From the NCBI GenBank assembly GCA_009767595.1, contig VSDK01025485.1:22960-86959 (forward strand): DNA of 64,000 bases. The letters are read 5' to 3'. The notes below the pieces were generated by a model, which was not told the origin of the DNA, searched no databases, and saw only the letters and a list, made by a program, of their open reading frames with translations. The translations under genes were made by a program, and so were the position numbers. This DNA is from Symbiodinium kawagutii. Lineage: Eukaryota > Sar > Dinophyceae > Suessiales > Symbiodiniaceae. Shown here piece by piece: positions 10,614 through 20,300 of this stretch; position 1 is the first letter of the stretch; every line of letters begins with the position of its first letter.

Positions 10614-13190
10614 TTATCGATCCTTCCTTCGCTTCCAGGCATTGTGCAGGGACTGCCATGCACGAACCCTCGTATCATAGTCCAAAGTATCCAGAGAATG
10701 AGGAACCCTCACACCCACATGAGGCAAATCATATGGTTTCGGAATAGCAAGTTCAGTTGTACCAACCATCGCACGAAAATGTGAAATATGCTCTACCAAC
10801 CGTGGCAAGTTAGGTCGCAATCTGTAACCAGTCAAAACCTTCTTGTAACCATAGGCAGAGAGAAAAGGACGTTGAGCCTTCTCAGCATGAGGAGGCACCA
10901 AATGAACCGACAAAAATTTCTGAGCAAAATGTGTAGCAGCATCCCAAATGCGGACAGCATCCCAAGGACTAAATGGCAAAAGCAAAGCCGTTGAATCCCG
11001 ATCCGGATCCACATAGTGGGGGAGCCGGACCCCACGGTTGCAGACCCTAGGAAGTGTACATGCAGTTGTTCCAACAAAGTGGCATATCAACTCATAGTTC
11101 GAAATTCCAGTAGACTCATCATCGTGATCAGGCCACTCAAGTGTACTGGCCCACTGTCGCAAGCAAAGAAAAACGCTGGCTCCTGGCAAGAAACCACGCA
11201 GCTCACGCTCCGGTGTCATTGCATTGTCACAGCAAAAGTGACCCTGCGGCTGCCAAGAAATAACAGCCTCCAAATTGAAGAGTTCCTTAGTAGTAGTTTG
11301 TTTGGCCTTTTCCTTCAAAGACTCCTGCGCATCAAGACGAGCCTGATTAGCAGCAATCAGGAAAGGCTCAAGTGACCGCAATGAGAGCATCTGAAACTGG
11401 TACCATTGCGCAATACTGCACACTTGACGATTGAAATCCGAAGTCAAGGGGTTAATACCTTTACCCGCTAGTTCATCAGCCAATCTGTTACCAAAAACAT
11501 GATACAGCCATGCATCGTTGGAAACGTCGCCATCCTCAAGATGGGATTTTATCTTAAAAATCTGGAAACCAGAAAGATCCTTGGCAGCAGCAATGTCACA
11601 CAACCGTCGAATGAGATCGGAGTTTTCGTAATTAACATAATCCGAGAAAAGGTGATTCTGTTGGACCAAGTGAAATAAATCCAGGGCCCATTGTGAGTCA
11701 GTGTAAATACGCGCAGCATCAACGGAGGCAGCAATCAAAAGCAATGCAGAAAATTCCGCCCTGTTAATAGTCTGTGGTCCACACACCTGTGCAACCACAA
11801 CTGGCAGCAACGTAGAAGGGTGACGCCCTGAATCACGAAACTGAGCAGCAATCTGCGGCTGAATGGAATCCGGCGGCAGGACATCAACAACAATGGCATA
11901 GGAAGCGAGAAAGCCCCCAGGCAAACTAGGGTATGCTGATGCACCATCGGTATAAAAGGTGGGCACACCCCCATGGGACACCCCAAGGCTCTGCAGATCA
12001 AAGGGCGCCGGCATCTCCCGACTATCATGCATCAACTGAACCAAATTCATTTGAGGATGTTTATAAATGACTGGCAGAAAAATCGAATGCGGATGATTGC
12101 GACAGACTGCCTCAAGAGCAGCGGCATGTTGCCCCCGCAGATCAGCCAATGCAGGACACTGCATAGGAAAATGCACTCTTGAGTCCTCTGCTCCACACAA
12201 TGGACATTCAGACTGAAGATACCCATCACGTTCATCCCAGTTCTGTTTGTGTATTGCAAAGATGTTACTCATAGCTCGTTCAATTGCAAGTATGGAAGCC
12301 TCTCGGGGGCATTCTCGCGGTGGTATTGAACGTGTCATGGTCAAATCGATCTCAGGCCAGTCGTCAAAATCATGCCTAGACGAAACATGTGATGAAACGA
12401 AAGCATCCCAAGCGTTCCAAAGCCTCATCTTAAGGTCCGATTTAGCAATCGTAGCCAAAGGAACATGTCTGCCAAAATGATCAAACACTTCACCCTGATC
12501 ACTCACCGTCCAATGAATGTGGGAAACGTATGCTTTGAAAGCTGAGGCAGGGCCAAATGCTTGATTCGGATTACCTGATGCCAGCGCAAGAGTATGTTTA
12601 AACAACATGGACTCAGAGTGGGTTGCAAAAAGCCTGCGCCAAAGCATGATGGCTTTATAAATAACATAGAAAAGGGGATCCATCACCCCACCCGACACTG
12701 CCGATAATGCCATATAGGTACTAGTAACAGTGGTCTTCGTGCACATAGTGGAGGTCACAGAGCTACGCAGTTTTCGAAAATGGCTCATCCCCACATAAGT
12801 TGTCTCCGCACCGTAAAATGCAGTTGGCCATACATTAGATTGGACCAACAAAGCTTTGTGTTTGATTGGCACCGGCAAATATTTCAACCGTTGGAGTCTT
12901 TTGATGGCCTGTTGAATCCGCTCTTTGAGGCATCCAAGGTGGGTAAGCCGTGAATAGTGAACAAAGGTACCTAATTCACGCTCTTCCAGTGAGATTCGTG
13001 CAAAATGAGGGTTGCCCACCACTGCATGGTTAATGTGCGACCACATCAATCTAGCCTTTTTGGAAGTGCCCCAAGCCCAGCATTTAACTGGGTCCGACGA
13101 AAGCTTGAGTGATTGTGGTTCGCATGGCAAGGATGTGCTGCTCAACATGGGATGCTTGCCATGCCCAATCATCTGCAAATACCTGAGCAA
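10614..13190 (-). CDS. LINE ORF2, C-terminal part: RT thumb, CCHC finger, RNase H
   Basis: 858 codons. The first about 27 residues overlap the preceding ORF in another frame and are probably not made. From LSSDPVKCWAWGTSKKAR (about residues 30-47) it continues the RT palm/thumb begun upstream, so a +1 frame change near 13110 separates two halves of one polyprotein. A CX2CX7HX4C finger lies at residues 329-345. RNase H follows with its acidic residues at D415 (FYTDGA), E479 (NRAEFSA), D498 (YTDSQ) and D572 (NRLADELAGKG). The last 250 residues are unassigned. Role: completes cDNA synthesis and removes RNA during target-primed reverse transcription. The RNase H looks catalytically complete, unlike the joint to the RT, which is broken in this copy. 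Confidence 0.9.
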   Translation of the reverse strand: MLRYLQMIGHGKHPMLSSTSLPCEPQSLKLSSDPVKCWAWGTSKKARLMWSHINHAVVGNPHFARISLEERELGTFVHYSRLTHLGCLKERIQQAIKRLQRLKYLPVPIKHKALLVQSNVWPTAFYGAETTYVGMSHFRKLRSSVTSTMCTKTTVTSTYMALSAVSGGVMDPLFYVIYKAIMLWRRLFATHSESMLFKHTLALASGNPNQAFGPASAFKAYVSHIHWTVSDQGEVFDHFGRHVPLATIAKSDLKMRLWNAWDAFVSSHVSSRHDFDDWPEIDLTMTRSIPPRECPREASILAIERAMSNIFAIHKQNWDERDGYLQSECPLCGAEDSRVHFPMQCPALADLRGQHAAALEAVCRNHPHSIFLPVIYKHPQMNLVQLMHDSREMPAPFDLQSLGVSHGGVPTFYTDGASAYPSLPGGFLASYAIVVDVLPPDSIQPQIAAQFRDSGRHPSTLLPVVVAQVCGPQTINRAEFSALLLIAASVDAARIYTDSQWALDLFHLVQQNHLFSDYVNYENSDLIRRLCDIAAAKDLSGFQIFKIKSHLEDGDVSNDAWLYHVFGNRLADELAGKGINPLTSDFNRQVCSIAQWYQFQMLSLRSLEPFLIAANQARLDAQESLKEKAKQTTTKELFNLEAVISWQPQGHFCCDNAMTPERELRGFLPGASVFLCLRQWASTLEWPDHDDESTGISNYELICHFVGTTACTLPRVCNRGVRLPHYVDPDRDSTALLLPFSPWDAVRIWDAATHFAQKFLSVHLVPPHAEKAQRPFLSAYGYKKVLTGYRLRPNLPRLVEHISHFRAMVGTTELAIPKPYDLPHVGVRVPHSLDTLDYDTRVRAWQSLHNAWKRRKDR

Positions 13191-15777
13191 TTATGCCAAG
13201 CAAATTCATCAAAGAAGCCCAACCGTAACCGATTAGGACCATGGCACAGACGCTAAGGGGATCTCCCTCCGGTACACCCGTTGAACTAAAAACAGGTTCA
13301 CTATATGATCCAAGCATGCACACAGTACGGCCCAAATTCTGGAGGGACCGCTTCCAACAGTTCGCAATCAATGGTGGCATACCATGTTGAATGCAGAATT
13401 CAGTGACAGGCAAACGCCCCAGGGCGTTGAAGCACTTGGTCAAGTCGAGGTTATACCCCCCTAAATCGCTACCTATGATCAGTGCATGTTCCACATGTAA
13501 GGCAGAGGCCAGGGAAAGCTGAAGACCAGAGCGGCCTGGGACCGCTCCCACAACTGATTCAGGCAAAGAGCGCTTCCAACGCATTAGTAAACGTCTAGCA
13601 ATGATCTTAGACCAAATTCGGTAGATCAGTGCACAAATGGTAATCGGTCGCATGGTGCCAATGGTCAAAGAACCCGAAGATTTGGGAATCAAAATCACTT
13701 TTGCCAGCATAAGCCAGTCAGGAAAACCTTGACTATAGCAGCTCTCAAGAATTTTAATAAGCAAAACTTGTAGTTTTGGATGCATCCATCGCAATTCAGG
13801 TTGGGAGAAACCACAAGCTCCTCTAGCCGTTGAAGACTTGGTAAGCATTATGGCCCGTTGCCACTCCTGCTGGGAGATACCATATGAAATATCTTCAGTG
13901 AGAAGTGAAGGGACTTCGGAAACCATCTGCAAAAAATGCGACCACTCAGAAACATCCTGAACAGCTTGTTCATCATCACGCAGCCAGAAGGGTGCCCAGT
14001 GTTTGAAAAAGGAGTCGGCCAACCTATCAGGGTCCTGGACACACTGGGATTGAGTGGCAGAAAAATTTCCACGCAAAGTTGCAGGTAAACTGTCAACAAC
14101 AAAAACATCGTCAGACACCTGACCAACGATATCAATCTTATCATTATCAGCAAAAATAGGAGCATGCTGAATCAAGTCACCTGGATTCTCGATTCTAATG
14201 TGTGGCTTGGCTTTACCATCAACTCGGAGCCGAGTTGCATTAAAAGATTGAACTACTTCAAAGTGACAAGGCTGCTGCGAAGGTGAGGCCCGCAAGACAG
14301 CATGTGTATACGAACCACCAAAATGCAAAAGGACCAGCTCAACATAGTGCTTACGAAATTTGGCTCGACGGGATGCGCATTCACGAATATCATTATCAAT
14401 GAAAGTGCGAAAGTTGGTACAAAGTTCACTCAACCACCCAACTGGGAAACCCCAATTGGGATACCAAATTCTCAAAATGTCTTTGGACAAGATCCACTTA
14501 GCAAAGGAAGGCTTAAATGAACCACATCTACAAATTGCGTTCCACTCACGAATGTTCTGAAGTTGGATGGCATGATCGGATCGTGTCTTCTTGGCTTTCA
14601 TTCTATGCAAAAGGGCCTGTATGCGGCGAAGCTGTTTAATCCAGTTTGCATGCTTCCCATGAACGATTTCTAAGGGAGGCTCATAGGAGCCATCACGGGC
14701 TCCCTTCAAGGATGCATCTGGTTTTCTGGTAACCGGTTTGTTCGGATGCAATCGCCTGCAAGTCTTGTGCACCCTCTTTGGAAATACAGCCTCACTTCCC
14801 AAGAAGGCATTTGTGACCTCAACAGTTTTATCATATGCATCTTCAAAGGCCATCCCGATCATTCGAAAACATTGAGTTCGACTAGACTCAAGGTTACTAT
14901 CGGAAATCAAGTTTGTGATCTGTGGCTCAATGCAATCGGCAAATTCAGACTGCTGATGTTGAAATAAATCAGATTCTAACACCTGATCACACATTTCCTC
15001 CGGAGAAGGCAAGTGACGTGAAAAGAAGCTAGGAATGGCCCAGTCAAAATGTGCAATCAAAGGATCATGTGCAGGAAAAAATCCCTCTTGGCAAACCTTG
15101 GCAGTCTGAAAAGAACGAACAAAGTGATGACTCACTACCATTGTGTCATGGCGAGTAGCGGCATTACACGTTGGCGGCAAAAGGACCCCATGTTTCACAC
15201 GGTGCATATCAAAAATCTCTTGGTAACCCATAGCAGAAATATGGTCCCAAGTCTCAAGGGATTGGGGGCGGAGATTGAAGTCACCACCCAAAATGGTCGG
15301 ACATTGAGCCTGTGACAATAGCTCGAGAATAGCCAACCATAGAGAGGCATTCTTGGTGGCAGAGTTAGAGGCATTCGGCTGCACCCCATAAGCCGTAATA
15401 ACTCGGACACTGCAACCAGAAATCTGGGCCTGCGTGATTGAGATCCGACATGTGGCACTCCAATGCTCAGGCAAAGGAGTATAGGAACTACGGATGGAAA
15501 CACCACGCTTGGCCAATACACACACCCCCAGACATGAACCCCGTTTGGATTCACTCCCATCAATGCATCTTTTTTGAGGGGGTACAGGACATCCCCAAAC
15601 CACATTAATTTGAGCCTTCCGCAAAGCACGGCTATGTATAACTTGCATCTCCTTTGTGGCACTGGTTTCAGAAACCAGACAAAGGTCGAAAGGCAACTTT
15701 TGGAATTTGTCATAGCTATTGCTCATGGAAGTTGGATTGCAAACAGCAACGCGCAGCATGCCTCCAACACAATGCAC
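13084..15777 (-). CDS. LINE ORF2, N-terminal part: APE endonuclease and reverse transcriptase
   Basis: 897 codons counted from a GTG; the first ATG is at 15759 (MLRVAVCNPTS). An upstream stop fixes the ORF limit. APE-type endonuclease: N14 (AVCNPTS), E37 (VSETSA), GGDFNLR at 164-170, D211 (HDTMVVS) and AHDPL at 236-240. Reverse transcriptase: LAKVILIPKSSGSLTIGTMR (691-710), AVPGRSGLQ, YNLDLTKCFNA with D778, GVPEGDPLS (834-842) and the catalytic FADD at 867-870 (F instead of Y). The frame stops just after FADD and the domain continues in the next ORF. The enzyme nicks target DNA and primes cDNA synthesis from the nick. Only 13 bp separate it from the upstream stop, which suggests reinitiation. 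Confidence 0.93.
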   Translation of the reverse strand: MHCVGGMLRVAVCNPTSMSNSYDKFQKLPFDLCLVSETSATKEMQVIHSRALRKAQINVVWGCPVPPQKRCIDGSESKRGSCLGVCVLAKRGVSIRSSYTPLPEHWSATCRISITQAQISGCSVRVITAYGVQPNASNSATKNASLWLAILELLSQAQCPTILGGDFNLRPQSLETWDHISAMGYQEIFDMHRVKHGVLLPPTCNAATRHDTMVVSHHFVRSFQTAKVCQEGFFPAHDPLIAHFDWAIPSFFSRHLPSPEEMCDQVLESDLFQHQQSEFADCIEPQITNLISDSNLESSRTQCFRMIGMAFEDAYDKTVEVTNAFLGSEAVFPKRVHKTCRRLHPNKPVTRKPDASLKGARDGSYEPPLEIVHGKHANWIKQLRRIQALLHRMKAKKTRSDHAIQLQNIREWNAICRCGSFKPSFAKWILSKDILRIWYPNWGFPVGWLSELCTNFRTFIDNDIRECASRRAKFRKHYVELVLLHFGGSYTHAVLRASPSQQPCHFEVVQSFNATRLRVDGKAKPHIRIENPGDLIQHAPIFADNDKIDIVGQVSDDVFVVDSLPATLRGNFSATQSQCVQDPDRLADSFFKHWAPFWLRDDEQAVQDVSEWSHFLQMVSEVPSLLTEDISYGISQQEWQRAIMLTKSSTARGACGFSQPELRWMHPKLQVLLIKILESCYSQGFPDWLMLAKVILIPKSSGSLTIGTMRPITICALIYRIWSKIIARRLLMRWKRSLPESVVGAVPGRSGLQLSLASALHVEHALIIGSDLGGYNLDLTKCFNALGRLPVTEFCIQHGMPPLIANCWKRSLQNLGRTVCMLGSYSEPVFSSTGVPEGDPLSVCAMVLIGYGWASLMNLLGIIAQVFADDWAWQASHVEQHILAMRTTITQAFVGPS

Positions 15778-15790
15778 AAACGAAAGTCAC

Positions 15791-17374
15791 TCACAAATGT
15801 TTGGATGGGGTCTGCATGGCTTCATCCTCATCATCACCAAGACCATCCGTTTTCGTCAACTCAGTATCTGCTTTGCGTTTGGATTGGTTGTCAGCAATCA
15901 GCCTCACCAACTGTTCGAACTTGCTGTCAAGCTTCTTTTCTTGTGATGCCATTCCTCTGGAAATGGCCTGCTCAACCGTCGTCTGAACATCTTGTTGAAC
16001 CTGAACCATCTTGTTTTCAATGACCCCCAGCTGGTGGCCAACCTTGTTAAGCTTTTCATGATCCTTTTCGACTGTATCGGCCAGTTTCTTGCAATCACCA
16101 ACCAAACTTTGCATAGCCGCTTCATAACCGCCCAACCGTTGTTCAAATGCAGCGAACTTCTGAGCAATTGGCCCTTCCAACGGAGCAGAAGGTGGTGTGA
16201 GCTTCACTGATGGTGTAAGACCGGTACCCCCATTCGTCGCAACAAAATTGGCCCATGGGTCTGCCAATCCATCACCATCTGTGGGCGTGTGGGAGGAACT
16301 GGACCTGGCTGGCAACTGACGGGGTCCTGCAACCAATGCAGATTGAGATTCCTTGGTGCGATTGTGATTCACCTGTCTGATCAACACAACAGTTCCGTTC
16401 AAGCTGAGGTATTGGTGAGGTGGTTGCTTCTCTGCACCAATGAGGAAGGCATCCTTTCCCAGCTTCTTGATAATCTTGATGGTCCAACTGAAACTGGCCG
16501 CCCAATCGATGAGTTGCTCTTGACGGATTCCTGCTNNNNNNNNNNNNNNNNNNNNNNNNNNNNNNNNNNNNNNNNNNNNNNNNNNNNNNNNNNNNNNNNN
16601 NNNNNNNNNNCCTGCTGGAATTGGCTGGATTTTGAACAAAAAGAGCACCTGAAAGACACTCTGAGCAAGCTGGTGGGGTTTCACTTCTTTGGACACCGTA
16701 GCCACCATTGCCGTTGTGACTCTCAATGCATACTTGTTCTTGGTTCGTGCAATGCCAGAGTGGGTGGTAGCCTTGTTGGCAGCTACCTCTGCTGCAACCT
16801 TGGTATCAAACCATATCATGGCCCATGCGGGATGCGAAAGATGATCTTCGCTTTTCGGGGTCATATACACATGTGTGGAGCCACTGGCTTGAAGGAAAGT
16901 CTCCGCAGCATCCTGGAAAATGCGACAATGGAATTGCGCACTGGTTGCCAGAGAAGGTTCCACACGTGAACGCTCATCACGAAAACTCCTTCCCCATACC
17001 TGGATCACTTGCTGTGCAGTGTCCAGTGTGGGCAACAAGCTGAATGTAGTCTTCACCAGGCTCTTCGAGAGAGCCTCCCACAACTTGTCATCAACTTCAT
17101 CCCTCCAGACAGTGAGGGCCAACACCAATGTGGGTGCCTGCGTCAAGGATTTCTCATGTTTGGTCATCTTGACTTCTGTCTCACCAAGTTGCCACAAACG
17201 GCCCCGCAAGACAACTGGCCGCTTTCTGTCATCAACTGCAGGGAAGGTAACCTCAGTGAAATTCGTGAATCCATCTGGCAAGTCATGTCCAACCAGCGTG
17301 ATGATCCCCAATTCATCCGAGACCACAGGAAGGGATTGATTGAGCCAAGGAAGGGCTTGTTCCCATTCCAGCAA
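15791..17374 (-). CDS. LINE ORF1-like protein with C-terminal helical region
   Basis: 527 codons counted from a TTG, with a run of unknown residues from the 75-N gap. The true N-terminus is probably fused to the preceding ORF: its frame is open upstream as NLKEQGVALLEWEQALPW, which continues the sense of the methyltransferase ORF after a -1 frame change near 17420. No enzyme motif is seen. The C-terminal third (GDCKKLADTVEKDHEKLNK onward) is charged and heptad-like, so a coiled coil is likely, and it ends in an acidic tail. By position it is the RNP-forming ORF1 protein of the LINE (inference). Confidence 0.75.
   Translation of the reverse strand: MLEWEQALPWLNQSLPVVSDELGIITLVGHDLPDGFTNFTEVTFPAVDDRKRPVVLRGRLWQLGETEVKMTKHEKSLTQAPTLVLALTVWRDEVDDKLWEALSKSLVKTTFSLLPTLDTAQQVIQVWGRSFRDERSRVEPSLATSAQFHCRIFQDAAETFLQASGSTHVYMTPKSEDHLSHPAWAMIWFDTKVAAEVAANKATTHSGIARTKNKYALRVTTAMVATVSKEVKPHQLAQSVFQVLFLFKIQPIPAXXXXXXXXXXXXXXXXXXXXXXXXXXAGIRQEQLIDWAASFSWTIKIIKKLGKDAFLIGAEKQPPHQYLSLNGTVVLIRQVNHNRTKESQSALVAGPRQLPARSSSSHTPTDGDGLADPWANFVATNGGTGLTPSVKLTPPSAPLEGPIAQKFAAFEQRLGGYEAAMQSLVGDCKKLADTVEKDHEKLNKVGHQLGVIENKMVQVQQDVQTTVEQAISRGMASQEKKLDSKFEQLVRLIADNQSKRKADTELTKTDGLGDDEDEAMQTPSKHL
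16536..16610. other. Assembly gap of 75 Ns
   Basis: A run of N inside the ORF1-like frame. The base string CCTGCT occurs on both sides of the gap, so the flanks may actually overlap and the true missing length may be small or negative. The reading frame is preserved across the gap as drawn, which may be fortuitous. Confidence 0.98.
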
Positions 17375-20300
17375 CGCAACACCCTGTTCCTTGAGATTGA
17401 TCGGATAGGCAATGCACGTTCATTCCCATCAACAAAGTAGCCAGGAGTCAAGGAAAACCTGGAGGCCACGACGTGATCACCTTTTGTTTTCCGCATAGCT
17501 TTTTGAATGGTTCTTGCAGCCTTCAGTCGGACCGGGTCCTCCGGTGTGGTCTTTATGTCTCTCATCTTTGCCATGTCCAACAAAGAATGCCACTTTCGAT
17601 CCCCAGGTGTTGTGGACTGCAGAGTTTTGCTAACCTTGGCCAGCCCAATCTTGTCAATCCATTCTGAGGTGATTTCATCAAGTCCCACAACCGGCCATCC
17701 CTTGTGGATCATAATCTTGGCCAACAACGTCTTGGCTTCTTTGCGGGACTCTTGTTTGGATCCCCCACCCCATGTCTGTGAGACCACTGACAGGCGAATT
17801 GCACCCTTGAAAGGCTCAAAGTCACTCAGGACACCCTTGTCCATGTGGCGGAGTTTGCCCTGCTGGACCCATCTCATATGCGTGCATCCCGCCTGCTGGA
17901 AGACCAATTGAATCACCTGATCCAAAATTTGCAAAGACAGATTCGCAGGAAGAGTGCCTTCCCACAACAACAGGCCTTCAAACTTGAATCTCACTGGGAT
18001 GCCATTCGGAGCACGGAGGGCAGCCAAAGCACCGGAGAGTATGCACCGTAACAATGGGTGGTGGGCGGCACTCGCAGGGGCAGCACTGTCGCCCGCAGGC
18101 AACAAATGTCCAACGTGTGGGTCATCACAAGGTTTCCAAATCCATTTGGCCGCATGCAAGAAAGGAAACAGTGTCACCATCATTTCATCCATGCATCTGA
18201 CTACCATTGGCCGCATGGCAGGATCATCAGGCATGACAACAATCTTGTCATGAGAAACATGACACACAGGCAACAAACGCTTCAATGTTTCTTTCACTTG
18301 TTGCACATCAGTGATACTTGGGAGATGGCAGGTCCACACATTGTCAAAATTCGGGACCTCAGTCATGAAGAGAGCAATTTCTGGGAAATTCAACGGAGTG
18401 TCAAGGACAAAAAGGTTGCCCCCTGCATCATACCCTTGCAGATTCGGAATGAGACTGCGATCAACAATGGATTTGATTTCTTCGACTGGTTTCACATTGA
18501 CCGGCAGGAGCTTCCACGCAGACTTGCGCAGAGCTAGGTCAAGACCCAACCGATCAACATACCTGAAGTCCAGCTTCATGTCTCGATCCAACTTCATAGT
18601 AGCTGGCACTGCTGTTCCATTCTGGTCAACCGCAAGCATGTCCAGTGCAAATGATCTCATGTTGTCTGAAAGCATTTGTTCCACGGTGGATGAGCCATCA
18701 ACAACATACACATGTACACTATCCGGAAAAGTGCACTGGATCTGATAACCAACTTCAAAAGGAAGAGTTGCCTGCACGGATGCTTCATCAACTTGCATGT
18801 CGAAATTGAAGGATGGTTCCACCCCCGCCACTGGTTGCATTTCCGGGTCATCGTCAGACGCATCACTCAACTGGATTGGTTCCATTTCGCAAATCATGTA
18901 TGAATACCTACCTTCACTGAAATTCACTTTGACGACCGCATTTCCTGCATGTAAACGGTGCAGCATGGCTTTCAAGACAACTTCCTGGGGGTTGTCCTTG
19001 ACCGTCTCATCCAAAAGACGTCTTGCGACCATCATGACAAGCAGAGCATGCGGAGGTGCAATGCTATTTCCAACAATCAGGTGTCCCTTCTCATAGTTGA
19101 TTGGAAGCATGAGTGGCACAAACAAACCATGTGCAATTGCAATCTCACAAGGTGACCAAAAACGGACCCCGAAAGACCCATCTGCAAGCTCAGCGAAGAT
19201 GCCTTTCTCCTTCAGTGTTCGATCTGACAGTTTGTGTTGTGACCCATACTGGGCCACCATGGTGGCTAAGACAGCCCGGCCTCCTTTGATTCGCAATTTC
19301 AGCAGGTCATTCGAGGACATTGATCCGTTGTTCTTGAAGTATCTGGAGCGCATGGCCTTGGTTGCAAATCGCACATCAGAGTACACTGCAAGAGTCTCAG
19401 TGTTCAGTGTCAAGTTCTGCTCATGCTCACGTGGGAGAGCAATTCCAACCTGAAATGACTCAAGGTTCACATGCGCCATCGGAATGAAATCAAATGATTG
19501 CATGCTATGAGTGGGGTGATCGCTTCTGGCAAAGACTCCAAGCCATCGACGTCTAGCAATAGGTGCTAGCTTTCTCAGGTCTGATACTGACTCCCATACC
19601 AGCTTATAGCCTGCCCATCTCATCATGTCAATGACACACTGGAAGTGCTTGTGAGAACGAAATGTGTCCACATTCTCGACGGTGACCACATGGGGAGTGA
19701 GGAACCTCAGGCAAGAAATGGAGTGGATCATCAAACGACCATCAGGATCATGTAAACCATCTCTATCTGAAGCACGTGACCACGGAGGACATGGTGCAGA
19801 GATCGCAGCCAAAAGCTTTCTCTGCCATGGTGTGCACTTGATCCACGTCAGGTCCTTTACATCCCCAACAAACATGGTGTTGAGACTGGAGTCTCCATCA
19901 ATGGACATGTACGGTCCCACACATGCAGCATGTTCAGCGTCAAACACATGTTCAATCTGATATGTTTTGCAATAGTTGGCAGCGATTTCATCAACGATTT
20001 CCACAGCATGCGTAGACTCCCATCTGATTCCCAACTTGTTCATAGCGATGACCGCTTGCTTCCAGCCAGCAAGCCCACCTGCAAATAGTTCAACCATGGA
20101 CCAACAACCCTCATCACCAGGAGAAGGTTTCGGGTACACATTGGATCCGGACTTGACCACATGGAACTTCAACACTTTGACCTGCATGGGCGTGAGGTCC
20201 TGTGTTTTAGCCCGTTTGCTTGGATTTCCGGTAGTACGTGCATTTTCATCAACACCGAAACCAGCATTACCACACGAGTCCGAACCCGAACCACCACACG

